The notes: generated by a model from the sequence alone, not told the origin. A DNA stretch of 64,000 nucleotides from Tetrahymena thermophila SB210 (GCF_000189635.1 NW_002476482.1:70049-134048), one strand, 5' to 3'. Counted from the stretch's first letter, positions 37,401-52,984 are shown. Numbers and translations: made by a program.

Positions 37401-40400
37401 CCTTCTAATATGTAAAAATTTTATTTTTCTTATTTATTTATTTATTTTTGCTAATTTAAAATAGTAATTAATTTCCAGTGATCAATTCTTATTAAAGCTC
37501 AGATATTGTAGAAATATATTCAGCAGATGGCATAAATAGCAACTAAAAATATTAATTACAAATTTCTTCAACTGAATTCATATCAGATTAATTTAAGAAA
37601 TTAAAATTAGGAAATATGATTCTCAATATTAACTTGATTGACTCTCTAAATTTTAATTAGTATTAATATTTAGAATAACTTTAATTCTCTAATATGACAA
37701 TACAGTTTGGCTAACAAAATGGATCTATATTTTTGAATTCTTATAAAAAGCTAATAATAAATGAAATAAAAATCATTAATTAAGTAATTACAACTTAGTT
37801 CATCTTTTAAAATATCACTGATATTTTAATTAACAACCTGGAAATTTAAAATGTCACTTTTTAGTCTTAGTCTTACTTTTTTTCATTCTAAGAAATCTAG
37901 TAAATTATGATAAGAAATCTTTCTATATACTAGAGCAACTTTAATCAGACAATGATTTTGGTGAATAATTCAAATAATATTTAAATGTAAAATATCTTCA
38001 TTGCTAACACCAATTTTTCTCAAGGATTAATTTTTGTAAATTAATCTGAAAATTTTTTTAGTGATTAGATTTAAGCTTAATGGAATCAGATAAATTAAAA
38101 AAATTTAAACAATAAAATAAATCCCTACTTGTTCAATTTTTTATAAGTTAAATAAGTTTAATTTGATAATATTTCTTTTAGTAACTCATTGAATTTAGGA
38201 TTTGTTAACTTCACTGGCTTGATGATAAATTTTCAATTTCTTTATTCTATTAGCATAAAAAATTCAAAATTTAATGAAATTAAATAAAAAATACCTATTA
38301 TTTAAGTTACTTATGGAATCAGCGCAACCATAGAAAATTTGTAAGTTAGTAAAATGAATAGCTCGAATTTTATTCTTTTGTCTTTGGTAAGTTAGCTTGA
38401 GTTAACAAATTTAAGCTTTTTTAATATAAATGAGCCTTTTTTTTAAATACCTAAGTTAGAATCTTCTTTTCTTCCTTAATTCCATAATTATTTATTGAGT
38501 CTTGGTGGAATAAATAGTCTTATGGTCTAAAATTTGTAAATGTCTTATTGCTATAATATTGGGATGCTAAATGTAATTGAATTTTAAGTGGGATTAGATG
38601 CAGTTTAAAATAGTAATTAAATGCAGGCAAACTTAATTAAAATTTCTGATTCTTAATCTAATCTAAGTGAACCAGCTATAAACTTAAGAAATAAATAATT
38701 AATTATCTCTTAACTAACAGTAAAAAATGTTATATTTAAAAGTCATATTATGAACCTCAATTAGCAATCTTATTTCTAAATGAATCAATCTTAATTTATT
38801 AATATCTAACTGAAAGAATAGTCAACAACAATATATAATAATTAAATTTCAATAATTGAAATATCATATGTGAAATTTTAAAATATCTCTTCATAATAAT
38901 ATCCTGCTGTAATTTTAAGTAAGTCTGTAGATAATTTTAGTATTCATAACTGTACTTTTAGGTAAAACTAAAATCTACAAACAAATATATCAGTTTCATC
39001 TAATAATGATAATAACAGTAATTTTAATATTTAGAATTGTAATAATTTGATAATAGATGATTCATTATTTGTACAAAACACATGCTTCAGTAATGGAGGA
39101 GGAATTTACTTATTTCAAATTCAAAATTCTCTCATAAATAACACCAAGTTTATTTTAAACTAAGCATAATAATATTCGGGAGGAGCAATTTATGCTTCTA
39201 ATTCTAATATTAATATTAATTAATGTCTCTTTTAAGACAACATATCAAAAAAGGAAAGAGGTGGAGCTATCTATTCTGATAAGACTTATATCTAACTAGT
39301 TAATTCAAATATCATAAATAATATTGCATATGTGGGTGGTGGAATTTATTATAACAAAATAAATACAATAAATATTGATAAATCTAGCTAAATTTATTAA
39401 AATAAAGGTATTAATATTAATAATTTATTTATTTACTTTATATTGAAATTATATTATAAATAGGTAAGTTTTATGGAAATAACTTAGGCTCTTATCCTAA
39501 AAAACTATTAAAAGTAGATTTAAAAACTAAATAGGTTTATAAAAAGATAATCATTAAAAATTTTTAAAGTGGAAACTATACTAAATAACCTATATATGTT
39601 TAGTATTTTGATGAAGAAAATTAAATACTAAACTTTAATATTGCAGATTTAACTAGCTAATTTTCTTCTAGCATTAAATAAGAAATAGAAAATTATTAAA
39701 TAGCAATTTTAAATCCTTCAAATGTGAAAAATCTAACAATAATATTAGGATAATAATTATAATATATAAAATCTATCAATTTATTTTAACTAAATATGAC
39801 AGCAGGAAATTACTATGAAACAGATTTTAAATTGGTTCTATTCTCACAATTTTTTGGTGAGTAACTTGCTATAGATTTACTGCTTAATTTTAGAAAATGC
39901 AAAATAGGAGAAATATTATATCATAAGCAGGGATATATTTCGTAAATAATTTTTTTTATTAATTATTTATTAAATTATTTAATTTTATCCATAATTAAGT
40001 TGCGATCAGTGTCCCGAAGGGAGTTATTCGTTTGTTAACCCATATTAAAAATCTGAAAATAGTCTAGTTCAATGCCAGAAATGCCCTTTATAATATGCAA
40101 AGAAATGTTACTCTAATCAAATAATTTTAAATTAACATTTCTGGAGAGAATCAAATTTAACAGATAATATTTTTCCGTGCTATATGCTAGGATGTAATGA
40201 ATCTGCTTACAATTCAATAAATGGATGCATAAAAGGTTATATTGGCCCCTTATGCAATTCTTGTGATTATAAGGGAATATATTGGGGAAATAGTTATGCT
40301 TAAAATGGTAAATATTGCTATGAGTGTGGTAAAATAGTAAATTTGTACATCTTCGTGGCACTATCTATTTTATTTTACTCATTATACATACCATTAAGTG

Positions 40401-41763
40401 TGTATTCATAGATCAAAACTAACATATTGATTATCAAAATTGAATATTTAAGAAAGTTAGAGGTGTTATTTTTAAGCAAAACTAAATTTTTAGGTTCTGA
40501 TAAAGGAATAATATTAAAGATCTTTTTTCATTACTTCCAGATATTTTCATCTTCTATAAATGTAATTAACTAAATTCCTGAGATATTTGGTAATTTATTT
40601 AAATTAGGAGGTGATCCAGCTTAGGTAACTTATACAAGTTTAGATTGTATTTATAAGGATTGGGTTATTTCTTAGCTTTGGTTTAGTCGATTAATAATGT
40701 AATTTGTTTAAATAATAATAGTGACTGGACTTGTTCTATTATCTAGATATATACTACCTAAAAATATAATATAATTTTATAAAAAAAAGATATACTTAAT
40801 ATTTATTTACTTTTTTTATTACTCGTCTCTTGTTAAAATGCTCATGTCTCTTTGCATATGCAAATCAATTGGAAATAACTCTTATATGTTAAATGATTTT
40901 CTTTAAAAGTGCTGGACAAGCTAACATTTATTATTTTCTTTCGGATTAATATATCCGTTAACCATTATTTGCTCAATTGGAATACCATTTATTTTTTATT
41001 TGAAAATAAAATCTGCTATAGAAAATAAAAAATAAGAAAATATTTAATTTATCTTGTCTTATTACTTTATATTATAAGGATATAAAAATTAATTTTATTA
41101 TTGGGAAATTCTCAAGATGTTACTAAGATTAATTATTATGATTATATTGAATTTAGATATTTAAAATGCAATTTAAAGATAGATGATATTAGTTGTATGC
41201 TTTGTCTAAATAATAGTGACAATCTGTATGAATCCTTATAAGTAAAAATAATTGCAAAATTTAGAAATTTTGCTGCTTTCAGTTTTAATAATTAGTCTAG
41301 CTCTGTAAACGATAATATATATGTTAGATGATAATTTCGAGAAAACTTTAATTTTAATAATTATCATATTTATTTTTAATCTTTATAATTTGATAAAGAT
41401 AATTTTTGAATATTATAAATCTGCTTTAGAATTAGCTTTAAGGTCTAAAAGTAAAAAATTTAAAATAATCTTAAATTTTTTAAATAAATGTAAAATTATT
41501 AAGTTTGATATTAAGAAAAGATAAACTTCATTAACAAGAATAAGCCAATTGTGGAAAATTGTAAATAAAAATAAACATTTCTTAAATTATGAATATTAAG
41601 TTAGCTTGAAATAACAAACTATATTAAAGAATTAAAAAAGTTATAGCAATTATTCTGCTATACAATAAGGAATCCTCTCATTTAATGTAATTTTTTTAAA
41701 TAATTTTATTTATAATATCTTATTTTTTAATTTTAGGAAAAGGAAAAAATTATAAACAATTGA
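31464..41763 (+). CDS. Giant Cys-rich / beta-helix / multi-pass surface protein, copy 1
   Basis: Fourteen exons: 31464-31664, 31715-32104, 32152-32775, 32822-32903, 32995-34262, 34370-34655, 34700-35361, 35413-36282, 36524-37276, 37332-37411, 37465-39407, 39464-39941, 40000-41686, 41737-41763. They sum to 3,117 codons, all in phase. A signal peptide (~1-21) is followed by furin/EGF-like cysteine modules (~27-150, for example CLFCMENCSLCYTVEMCLQC). A long Ile/Asn/Gln-rich beta-type ectodomain (~198-1740) may be propeller-like. Beta-helix repeats follow with GGGIY, GGAIY, GGAIY and GGGIY at ~2281-2367. A second Cys-rich module (CDQCPEGSYS onward, ~2546-2655) comes next. Seven to nine membrane helices span ~2660-3010, followed by a short cytosolic tail. 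It is inferred to be a plasma-membrane or ciliary surface receptor/adhesin. Ligand unknown. Confidence 0.8.
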
Positions 41764-42649
41764 CTTTAGACAAATATATTAATTATTAAAACTTTTATTT
41801 TGTATGTTTCATGTTAATAAAATTAAATTCAAATTTATTTTAATATTTATAAATGCAAAATAATAATAAACATTAATTTAATACCAAGAAATAAAATAAA
41901 ACAAAAATATAATTTAGAACTAAAATTTAAAAAAATAAGTTTATTGAAGAAAAATTTTTTAAAATGGGTAAAATTAAAAATTTAATATAAAAATGAAAAA
42001 TCATAAAGATTGAAATAAATTAAAATTATAAATATTATTAATTAAATTCAATTAATTATAAAATTATTTATTTTTACATTAGCCATTCAACAAAATAGTG
42101 ATCTAAAATCACTAAATTTTTGAATGGCTTTTGGCTATACTTGTAAATATACTTTATTATTTATTAAATAGAATATATTATGACTAATTATATATAGAAG
42201 AACTATGTAATTTGTATATGTTATTTATTACATTTTTAATTAAAAATTGGATTAATATGAGCTAATAAGGATTGATTAAATATATGAAGTTCACTATTTT
42301 TCTATTCACATGAGAAAAAATATGAAAAATACTTCAAAATAAGGTTAGAAAAATATGCTAAAATATCATAAAATACACTCACTTACTTTTAACAGTGTAT
42401 TTTTGAAATACAGAAATTTGCTAAAATTAAATTTAATATAGAAATTTTTATGTTATTTGATGCAAAAATGGTATAAAAAATTATTGATAAAAGGAAAATT
42501 TATCAAATGTTAATTTAATACAAAAATTTCTTAATTTATAATAAATCAGTAAAAAAATAAGCAAATTTTTTAGTGAAATTCATTCATATAAAAGAAAAGT
42601 TATTAAATTTGAAATTAAGGATAAGATTTTATTAAAATACTAAAAACTT
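41764..42649. other. Intergenic between giant genes 1 and 2
   Basis: No gene seen. The first ~150 bases (to TTTCATGTTAATAAAATTA and beyond) match the 3' flank of copy 2. A strong hairpin occupies 42081-42129. From ~42140 the conserved 5' flank of the giant genes begins. Confidence 0.6.
42081..42129. repeat. 22-bp-arm hairpin with 5-base loop
   Basis: Left arm 42081-42102 and right arm 42108-42129 are reverse complements with about four mismatches. They start and end with AGCCATTCA..TGAATGGCT and close with GTGAT..ATCAC around the loop CTAAA. The G/C bases at both ends make chance unlikely in this DNA. No counterpart is visible between copies 2 and 3, so it is specific to this spacer. It could be a terminator or hairpin RNA, or a small inverted-repeat insertion. 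Confidence 0.6.
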
Positions 42650-45600
42650 ATGAGTAATAAATTAGCATTGCTAATTTAGGTTTTGATATACTTAGTACAA
42701 TAAGTAAAGTTGCAAAATATAGCTGATGTATGTTCAATGCCTGGTTAATACTTTTAAAATTAAGCAGATTAATGTTTATATTGCATGAAAAACTGTATTT
42801 TATGTTATACTGCCGAAATATGCATGTAATGTACTTCAGGGTACAGTTTAGTAAACATTTTTTTTTAAGTTAAAAAATTCATTCTTTTTTATAGAACAAT
42901 TAGGGATAGTGCGTAAGTAGTTGTGGAGTGGATTAACTTAAAAACTAGTTAAATTAACTTTGCGATAGCTTTCCTGATATTAACTGCTAATAATATAGCT
43001 ATCAAAATTAATGCAATAAATGCAATGATGGATTTATCTTAAATCAAAATGGAATGTGCAAAAATAAATTTTGCTCACAATATTAGGGTATTTTTGACAG
43101 TATCACCTAAAAATGTTCTTTAGATGGATTTTTACTATCAGAGTATATTAGAGAATAGTAGAATTCATAAAATAGCGCACAGTTCAAGCAGGATTCTTTC
43201 AATTTTTAGTATTCCTCCTTAAAAGATAGCTTAAATGAACAAATAGTAGAAATAAAAGTCTTAAATATTTTAGATCATAAACTAGTATTTTTTTAATTTT
43301 TATATTTATAATATTAATAATTTTTGAAATAGGTAATTGGAAGGACGAATTAATATATAATATTTTATGAATACTAAAAGATGTCTGCATTATATCTATT
43401 TGATATGTAAGCTCCTATACTTTAGATGCAGATTAATGAATAGCAAATGAAGCTTTACACTTTAGTTTCACATTACAATAGCTTTAATCAAACTTCTTAA
43501 TATGTTTTAAATTAATTAGTTCAAATTGACTTGGTTTCTTACTAATAAAATACAATTATCTAGTATAATAAAATAGTAAATCAAGTTTTATGTAATCAAT
43601 AATATTTAATATTGAGAAGTGGAAGTATTTTGAGTATATTTTCGTTAGCTGATTAGTCTATGAAGTAATTAAAAACAAATATAAATATAAGTTACTTTTG
43701 CTTTTTATAAGTAGAAGGAATTATTTTAATTTTAGATAATAAAAATAACATTTTTCTAACAAATCCTTCGTTCACAGGATATAACTAAATCAATTTAAAC
43801 TCAAAAGAATAATTTATTATGATAAAATAGAATCTACCTTATAGCATTATTACAGTCATTTAATAAGACTAAGCAACTTAACAGTAAAGCTTAGTAATTT
43901 ACTAAATTTAAAAATAAGCTGATTCTTCAAATTAGATTCACTACAACTTAGGATAGGTTTTATTTTTTTTTTTTGTTAAATAATTCTTAATTTTTATTAG
44001 TAAATACAAAAAATAGAATACAACGGGTAAATGATTCAAATAACTAATTAGAAAAATTTAATATATTTGATTTCTAGTGCTGGTAAAGTATTTTAATTAA
44101 AAAATTAAAACTTAAAATTATTTTTTTAAATTAATTATGTTAAAATATTGAAAAATTTTATTCAAAAATAGAAATTTAAATCTGGAATCTGTCTAAATTA
44201 GTATCAACAGTCAATATCAAAGACTGTATACAATTTTTTATTTAAGATGAGTGTATAATAGTAGCATTTGCAGAAAACATTTATGTCTATCTAAATTCTT
44301 AAGATGGATCTCAACTCCTTATTTAATACTATAGTATTCCTTTTATATCATAAATAAACACAATAATCTATTACCAAAATTCTATTTTAGTGAGCGTCTT
44401 TAATAGCATTTATTCTATTTAATATTTCTAATAACAAAAAAATGGACAGATTTTACAAAGCTTTGCTTAAAGTAATTGTTCAATAAAAATTCCTAAGAAA
44501 ATATAAAAAACTTTAATTTTCAGCGATGATGGAAGTAAAATATCCAAATTAATTATCATTTATGACACAGAATATTTGATTGTTGGTTCTTATTAGGATT
44601 AATAAATACTCTTTAGAGATTAAATTGAAGCAAATATCTCTTTTAGCATGATCTAATAATCCATTTTAATATTATTTGCATAATCATAGTTAATTTTAGT
44701 TAACTTAATAAATTTTCAAAAACAAGTGACATAATTTTAAAACATTCTTTTATAATAAGTTGAAAATGGTAATATTTATGTTTTAGAATAAATAAGTACA
44801 TAGGATTGCTTAAGCGTATAGCTTAATACTATATCATCCGGATAAAATTAAATCTGCTTACTTTAAACTCCAGTAAATTCTTATTATGAAAGCTTCTGTA
44901 ATTGTGATATTTAAATAATGGAAAATAATTTAATAATATTTTCTTAATCAACATTTTTTTTTGTGGTTTATAGATATGACTGCTAAATTCTATTAGAATA
45001 AACATTTTATGTTTTAAATATATTATTAATTGACTCTAATACTTTATTACTTTCAGGCGCAGATATTTCAATATTATAGTTAAATAAAAATGATGCTATA
45101 ACAAATATTGATATTTATTATCCAATCAATAAATTTAGTTTAATAAAAAATATTTTAGTGATTTGTGTAGAGCTTTAATTAAATCAAGGAGGAATTTAAA
45201 ATCCAATGATAAAAGTCAACCTTAATTAATACGTTAACTTTTATTCATAATAATTAAATGAATTAAATTATGATTATGCTGTATCTAACTTTATAGTAAA
45301 AATAAATGGATAAAATTTATAGTATATGGATATGTCATATCCTTTCTTTTCTTATTAATTAGTATCATTTTAAGATAATATATTCACAGTTGAATAAATT
45401 TAAAACTCAAATTATCTTCTGCTCATAAGATTTATAAACGTAATTAGCTTTATTATTTATATATTATTATTCATATATTTAACATTTACAATAATAATTT
45501 TTGAATTTTTAGATACTTTTTTAAAATTATTTCAATTAAATTTAGGATAAAAATAATGCAGTTATATTAGATGGCCATAATAATACTTACATTTATATAA

Positions 45601-48600
45601 ATAAGAATTTAGGAAATATAATGTATTTCTAAAATAGCTATTTATTCATGTAATATCCTTCAAATTAATTACTAGTTTTATAAGCAATTAATAAAGTAAA
45701 CTAAAATCTATTTTTTAATTATTAATCTCCATATTCATTAACCAACGATATTTAATAAATAATTGGAGATATAAGTCCTAGTTAAATATCAATATACTCT
45801 CTGAGAGATGGTTCTTAAAAAATATATTTAAGTAAATTTTTTCATATGTAAAATTCAATTAAATTGTTTTTTTAAAGATAAAGTAGCTAATTTAAAAGGT
45901 CAGTTAACAAATTTTATAGAAAATACAGAAATTTATATGGCAATTAATATAAGCAGTTTTGGTAGTATATTATTCGTAGATTTATTAACCAGCAAAATGA
46001 TTAAATTAATGAAACCTAAATCTTATTAAATTTTAAGAAACGATGAAAAATTTTTTATCAGTGTTATTAACTTTTAAAACTAGCAAACTCTTATAGATTC
46101 AAAATTGAACATTCAATAAGATACAATGAAGAGACTGTAAGGATACATAATTTCTTTGTTATGGAAAGAAAATAACTATTATTATTTTATCTCAATTTCA
46201 TAGAACAAATTTACTGTATTTGATACTAATGGCTAGTTTATATTTTAAGAAAGTATTGCTATTTCTGATATTGTTACAAATAACTAATAATTAATATTGT
46301 TCTAAGAATAATACATTACTCAATACACAATTAACATAAATAAAAAACAACTTACTCAAATAAATTCATTCTAAATTAACAATCAATACCTAACTTTTAA
46401 TGTTGATTTTTATAATAGGTTAATTTATGTCTAACTTTAAAACTAACTTTAGGTCCTTTAAATTGATAGCCTCAATTTAATTCAGTCTATATAAATCTAG
46501 AATGATTATGTATTTATTGGAGACGATAAAATAAATTAGGTAAATTAAAATTATATTTTAAAAAATATAAATTTTTTTTATTTTAAGATATAAATTTATA
46601 GATAAGCAAATTAAATAATAATATACTAATTATTTAACGAATAAATGAGATCATTTCCATTAAATTTTGATTTATCAAAAAAAACATTCTTTTTAGATAG
46701 CGAATTAGGGATAATTATTATCTGTGATGCAGCACTACTACAAATTTATGTATTATAGTATGTTGGCTATTTTTAGCTCAACAGTTTTTCGATCACTCCT
46801 CAATCATCAAATCTTGAAATTTTTAAAATTAGATTTATTTATAATTACCATTTATCAATACTTATATTTATTTAAGCAGGATATTTCTATTTTATTGATA
46901 TAAATTATTTATACTATAATCAGCAAAACATTAAAATGATCAATGATAACTAATCAGTACTCTTTGGATAAAATAATCAAAATATAATAATCCTTAATAA
47001 TGATATCAATTACCTTTCTTTATTTAATAGTTAAACCTAATAGATTTAGGATAGTTTAGTTTTTAAGTAAAATATAGATCTAAATGACATAGAAAGTTAT
47101 TAGATTGCCATTCTTAACTAAACCAATCTTATTATCTGTATAAGAAAGAAAGATTATTATATTATTTAGCTTTTTCCTTTAAAAACAATTTCATAGTAAA
47201 CTCTTTCTGATGTTTAAAATATTTATATTTCAGATAATTATGGTTTAATTCTTTATAGTAATTCAATCTAGCAAATATATTTATTTAGCCAAAATGATTA
47301 AAAATTTGTCATACTAAAGAAAAATTAATAATAGATAAGTAAACTAATTTTTATAAATGAAAGATTTATTTGTGTTTAAGTCATCAATCTAGGCTAATAA
47401 TAATTGTCTATATTCGACACATTTTCACAGAAATAAAATGCTTTTCCTTTTGATAAGGTATTCATTCATTCATTTGTGAAATTTTAATATAAATTTCAAT
47501 AAATAAATTAAAATTATATAATATATATTAATTATATTGGATAATTCAAAATTAAAAAAAAATATTATTTTAATTTAAAATATTAAAAAATATAAAACCC
47601 AAACCACTAAAATTTTTTATATTTAACTTTTAAAAACCCAAAATCAATTATATATTAATCTATTTAATTATTTCTTATGCAAATTTGCATTAAATTAATT
47701 ATTTTTTAAATTAAAAATACCTAATAAAAAATGTTATAATAGGGGTAAGTAATAGATCTGAAGGTTAAGAATTTTCTTATAATTTAATAACTTGCTACAA
47801 ACAAAACATCTCTCCAGATATTTTAATTTAATTAAAAGGACGTTTTTTTTGTTTTATACTATTTCTAGTATAATGGCTAATTTTTAATTAAATAACTATT
47901 TAATTAACAATACTTTAAAAATGTTCATAGTATTTTCATAATGGGAATATAAAATAATTTAAATGCTCTAATTTTGAAAATTAAAGAAACTAAAAGTATG
48001 ATTTCAATTTCTGAAAGCACTTAAATAAAATAGCTATTATTGCCTTGCTCAAACAATACTCAAATAAAAGTAGAAAACAATTATTTTTATTACATTTGTC
48101 CTTTTGTCTCTTTTATTTATGACATAAGTGCAACATTTATTTAAAGTATCAAGTACTCAATTAGCTCTAATTTGACTATTTATGATATCTCCTATTTAAA
48201 CTATAATATTTTTATAGTAAAATTATCATACAGTTAAATAGATTTATATGAAATAAACTATAAATTTAAGAATAAAATATAATCACTTAGTAAAATCATC
48301 AATCCCAAAATTTATAATTATTTAATCAGTCAAAACAATAACATTATTCAACTCACAATCTATGGAATTTCTGATTTTAATTTATTTTAAGCTACTATTA
48401 ATTATTAACCAAAGAGGTTCAAATACTAAATAGCTTAGTATTTAAATTAAAACTTAATGTAGGTTACAACATAAAGCTACATTGATAATTATAAGGTATT
48501 TTATTTATTTAATATTTAATATTTTGTTAAATCCAATTTATTTTTCATAGCATATTGTCCTATAATAATAAATATCCTAAACTATCTAATCTCTAAGATA

Positions 48601-51600
48601 CCAAATATTCTTTCAGCCTCCTTCAAAGATGTAAAACATTTTTATTTTTCTTATAAACTTAATTTTTGCTAATTTAAAATAGTACTTAGTTTCCAGTTAT
48701 AAATTCTTTTTAAAGCTCTGATATTGTAGAAATATATTCAGCAGAGGAAATAAATAACAATCAAAAATATTAATTATAAATTTCTTCAACTGAATTCATA
48801 TCAGATTAATTTAAGAATTTAAAAATAGGAAATATGATTCTCAATTTTAACTTCATTGACTCTCTAAATTTTAATTAATATTAATATTTAGAATAACTTT
48901 AATTCTCTAATATGACTATATAGTTTGGCTAACAAAATGGATCTATATTTTTGAATTCTTATAAAAAGCTAATAATAAATGAAATAAAAATTATAAATTA
49001 AATCATTACAACTGAGTTTATTATGTCAAATATCACAGAGATTTTAATTAACAACCTGGAAATTTAAAATGTCACTTTTTAGTCTGAATCTTATTTTTTT
49101 TCATTCTAAAATATTTAGTAAATTATGATAAGAAATCTTTCTATATACTAAAGTAATTTTAATCAAACAATGATTTTGGTGAATAATTCAAATAATATTT
49201 AAATGTAAAATATCTTCATTACTAATAACAATTTTTCTCAAGGATTAATTTTTGTAAATTAATCTGAAAACTTTTTTAGTGATTAGATTTAAGCCTAATG
49301 GAATCAGATAAACGATAACAAAAATGTAAACAGTAAAAAAAATCCCTACTTATTTAATTTTTTATAAGTTAAATAAGTTTAATTTGATAATATTTCTTTT
49401 AGTAACTCATTGAATTTAGGATTTGTTAACTTCACTGGCTTGATGATAAATTTTCAATTTCTTTATTCTATTAGCATAAAAAATTCAAAATTTAATGAAA
49501 TAAAATAAAAAATACCTATAATTTAAGTTACTTATGGAATCAGCGCAACCATAGAAAATTTGTAAGTTAGTAAAATGAATAGCTCGAATTTTATTCTTTT
49601 GTCTTTGGTAAGTTAGCTTGAGTTAACAAATTTAAGCTTTTTTAATATAAATGAGCCTTTTGTTTAAATACCTAAGTTAGGATCTTCTTTTATTCCTTAA
49701 TTTGATAATTATTTATTGAGTCTTGGTGGAATAAACAATTTTGTTGTCTAAAATTTATAAATGTCTTATTGCTATAATATTGGGATGCTAAATTTAATTG
49801 AGTTTTAAGTGGGATTAGATGCAATTTAAAATAGCAATTAAATGCAGGCAAACTTAATTAAAATTTCTAATTCTTAATCTAATCTAAGTGAACCAGCTTT
49901 AAACTTAAGAAATAAATAATTAAGTATTTCTTAACTAACATTAAAAAATATTATATTTAAAAGTCATATTATGAACCTCAATTCGCAATCTTATTTCTAA
50001 ATGAATCAATCTTAATTTATTAATATATATCTGATAGATTAATCAACGACAATATATAATAATTAAATTTCAGTAATTGAAATATCATAAGTAAAATTTT
50101 AAAATATTTCTTCTTAATAATACCCTGCTATATTTTTAACTAAGTCTGTAGATAGCTTTAGTATTCGTAACTGCACTTTTAGATAAAACTAAAATCTATA
50201 AACAATAAAATCAATTTCTACTAATAATAATGATAATAATGGTAATTTCAATATTTAGAATTGTAACAGTTTGATAATAGATGACTCATTATTTGTTCAA
50301 AATACATGCTTCAGCAACGGAGGAGCAATTTATTTATATTAAATTCAAAAATCTTCTATAAATAACACCACATTTGTTCAAAACTAGGTATAACAATACT
50401 CAGGAGGAGCAATTTATACTTCTAATTCTAATATTAATATTAATTAATGTCTGTTTTAAAACAACATATCAAAAAAGGAAAGAGGTGGAGCTATCTATTC
50501 TGATAAAACTTACATCTAAGTAGTTAATTCAAATATCATAAATAATATTGCATATGTGGGTGGTGGAATTTATTATAACAAAATAAATACAATAAATATT
50601 GATAAATCTAGCTAAATTTATTAAAATAAAGGTATAATTATTGAAAATTTATTTACTTTATAATGAAATAATTATATAAATAGGTAAGTTTTATGGGAAT
50701 AACTTAGGCTCTTATCCTAAAAAACTATTAAAAGTAGATTTAAAAACTAAATAGGTTTATAACAAAATAATCATTAAAAATTTTTAAAGTGGAAACTATA
50801 CTAAATAACCGATATATGTTTAATATTTCGATGAAGAAGATTAAATACTAAACTTTAATATTGCAGATTTAACTAGTCAATTTTCTTCTAGTATTAAATA
50901 AGAAATAGAAAATTATTAAATAGCCATTTTAAATCCTTCAAATTTGAAAAGTCTAACAATAATATTAGGATAACAATTATAATATATAAAATCTATCAAT
51001 TTATTTTAACTCAATATAACAGCAGGAAATTATTATGAAACTGATTTTAAATTGGTTTTATTCTCACAATTTTTTGATGAGTACCTTACTCTTGATTTAT
51101 TACTTAATTTTAGAAAATGCAAAATTGGAGAAATATTATATCATAAACAAGGATATATTTCGTAAATAATTTTTATTATTGTATATTTATTAAATTATTT
51201 AATTTTATCCATAATTAAGTTGTGATTAATGTGCTGAAGGGAGCTATTCTCTAGTTGACCCATATCAAAAATCTGAAAATGGTCTAGTTCAATGCTAGAA
51301 ATGCTCTTTAGAATATTCAAAGAAATGTTACTCAAATCAAATTATTTTAAATTAGCACTACTGGAGAGAGTCGAATTTAACAGATATTGTTTTCGCATGC
51401 TATATGTTAGGCTGTAATGAGTCTGTTTATAATTAGATTAATGGATGCATAAAAGGTTATATTGGTCCCCTATGCAACTCTTGTGATACTAAAGGAATAC
51501 GTTGGGGAACTAGCTATGGTTAAAATGGAAAATATTGCTATGAATGTGGTAAAATAGTAGATGTGTAAGTCTTTGTGGGATTATCTATTTTATTTTACTC

Positions 51601-52984
51601 ATTTTACATATCACTAAGTATGTATTAATAGATCAAAACTAACATATTGATTATCAAAATTGAATATTTAAGAAAGTTAGAGGTGTTATTTTTAAGCAAA
51701 ACTAAATTTTTAGGTTCTGATACAGGAATAATATTAAAGATCTTTTTTCATTACTTCCAGATATTTTCATCTTCTATAAATGTCATTAACTAAATTTCTG
51801 AGACATTTGGTAATTTATTTAAATTAGGAGGTGATCCAATTTAGATAACTTATACAAGTTTAGATTGTATTTATAAGAATTGGGAAATTTCTTAGCTTTG
51901 GTTTAATCGATTGATAATGTAATCTGCTTAAATAATAATAGTGACTGGACTAATTCTATTATCTAGATATTCACTACCTAAAAATATGAAAAAATTTTAT
52001 AAAAAAAAGATATACTTAATATTTATTTACTTTTTTTACTAATCTTCTCTTGTTAAAATGCTCATCTCTCTTTGCCTGTGCAAATCAATTCGAAACAATT
52101 CTTATATGTTAAACGATTTTCTTTAAAAGTGCTGGACAAACTAACATTTAGTATTTTCTTTTATAATAATATATCCTCTAACAATAATTTGCTCAATTGG
52201 AATACCATTAATATTTTATTTGAAAATAAAATCTGCTATATAAAATAAAAAATAAGAGAATGTTTAATTTATCTTGTCTTATTACTTTATATTATAAGGA
52301 TATAAAAATTAATTTTATTACTGGGAAATTCTCAAAATGCTTCTAAGATTAATTATTATGATTATTTTGAATTTAGATATTTAAAACGGAATTTAAAGAT
52401 TGTTGATATTAGTTGTATGCTTTATCTAAATAATGATGACAATCTCTTTGAATCCTTATAAATAAAAACAAATATAAAATTTAGAAGTTTTACTGCTTTC
52501 AATTATTATAATTAGTCTAGCACTATAAACGATAATATATATGTAAGATGATAATTTTGATAAAACCTTAATTTTAATAATTATCATTTTTATTTTTAAT
52601 TTTTATAGTTTGATAAAGATAATTTTTGAATATTATAAATCCGCTTTAGAATTATCATTAAGGTCTAAAAGTAGAATATTTAAGATTATTTTAAATTTGT
52701 TATATAAATTTAAGATCATTAAATTTGATATCAAGAATAGATAAACTTCATTGTTAAGAATAAGCCAATTGTGGAAAATTATAATCAAAAATAAGCATCT
52801 CTTAAATAATGAATTTGAAATTTCCTTCAAATAGCAAGCTATCTCAAAGAATTAAAAAAATTATAGCAATTATCTTGGTACATAATTTGAACTCCTCACA
52901 TTTAATGTAATTATTATATAATAATTTTATTTTTAATATTTTATTTTATAATTTTAGGAAAAGGAAAAAAGTATATACAATTGA
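42650..52984 (+). CDS. Giant Cys-rich / beta-helix / multi-pass surface protein, copy 2
   Basis: Same exon plan as copy 1, inferred by alignment. Exon 1 is 42650-42850 and exon 2 starts at 42895. The exon with the second Cys-rich module and the membrane helices is 51220-52906 (1,687 nt, exactly as in copy 1). The last exon ends at TGA 52982-52984. It has the same signal peptide (MSNKLALLIQVLIYLV), Cys-rich start, GGAIY-type repeats near 50325-50570 and C-terminal helices. I saw no frameshift or in-frame TGA in the exons I read. Its second intron ends at AAATAG before GTAATTGG. Copy 1 has an additional TAG 12 bases earlier, so copy 2 decides the acceptor. Total length should be close to 3,100 residues. 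Function as for copy 1. Confidence 0.75.

Noticed and set aside
40113-40361. 82-codon minus-strand frame
   Set aside because: Antisense shadow of the second Cys-rich module of giant gene 1.
43199-43390. Minus-strand 63-codon frame, also at 54584-54775
   Set aside because: Shadow of exons 2-3 of the giant genes. It is conserved only because the plus-strand coding sequence is.
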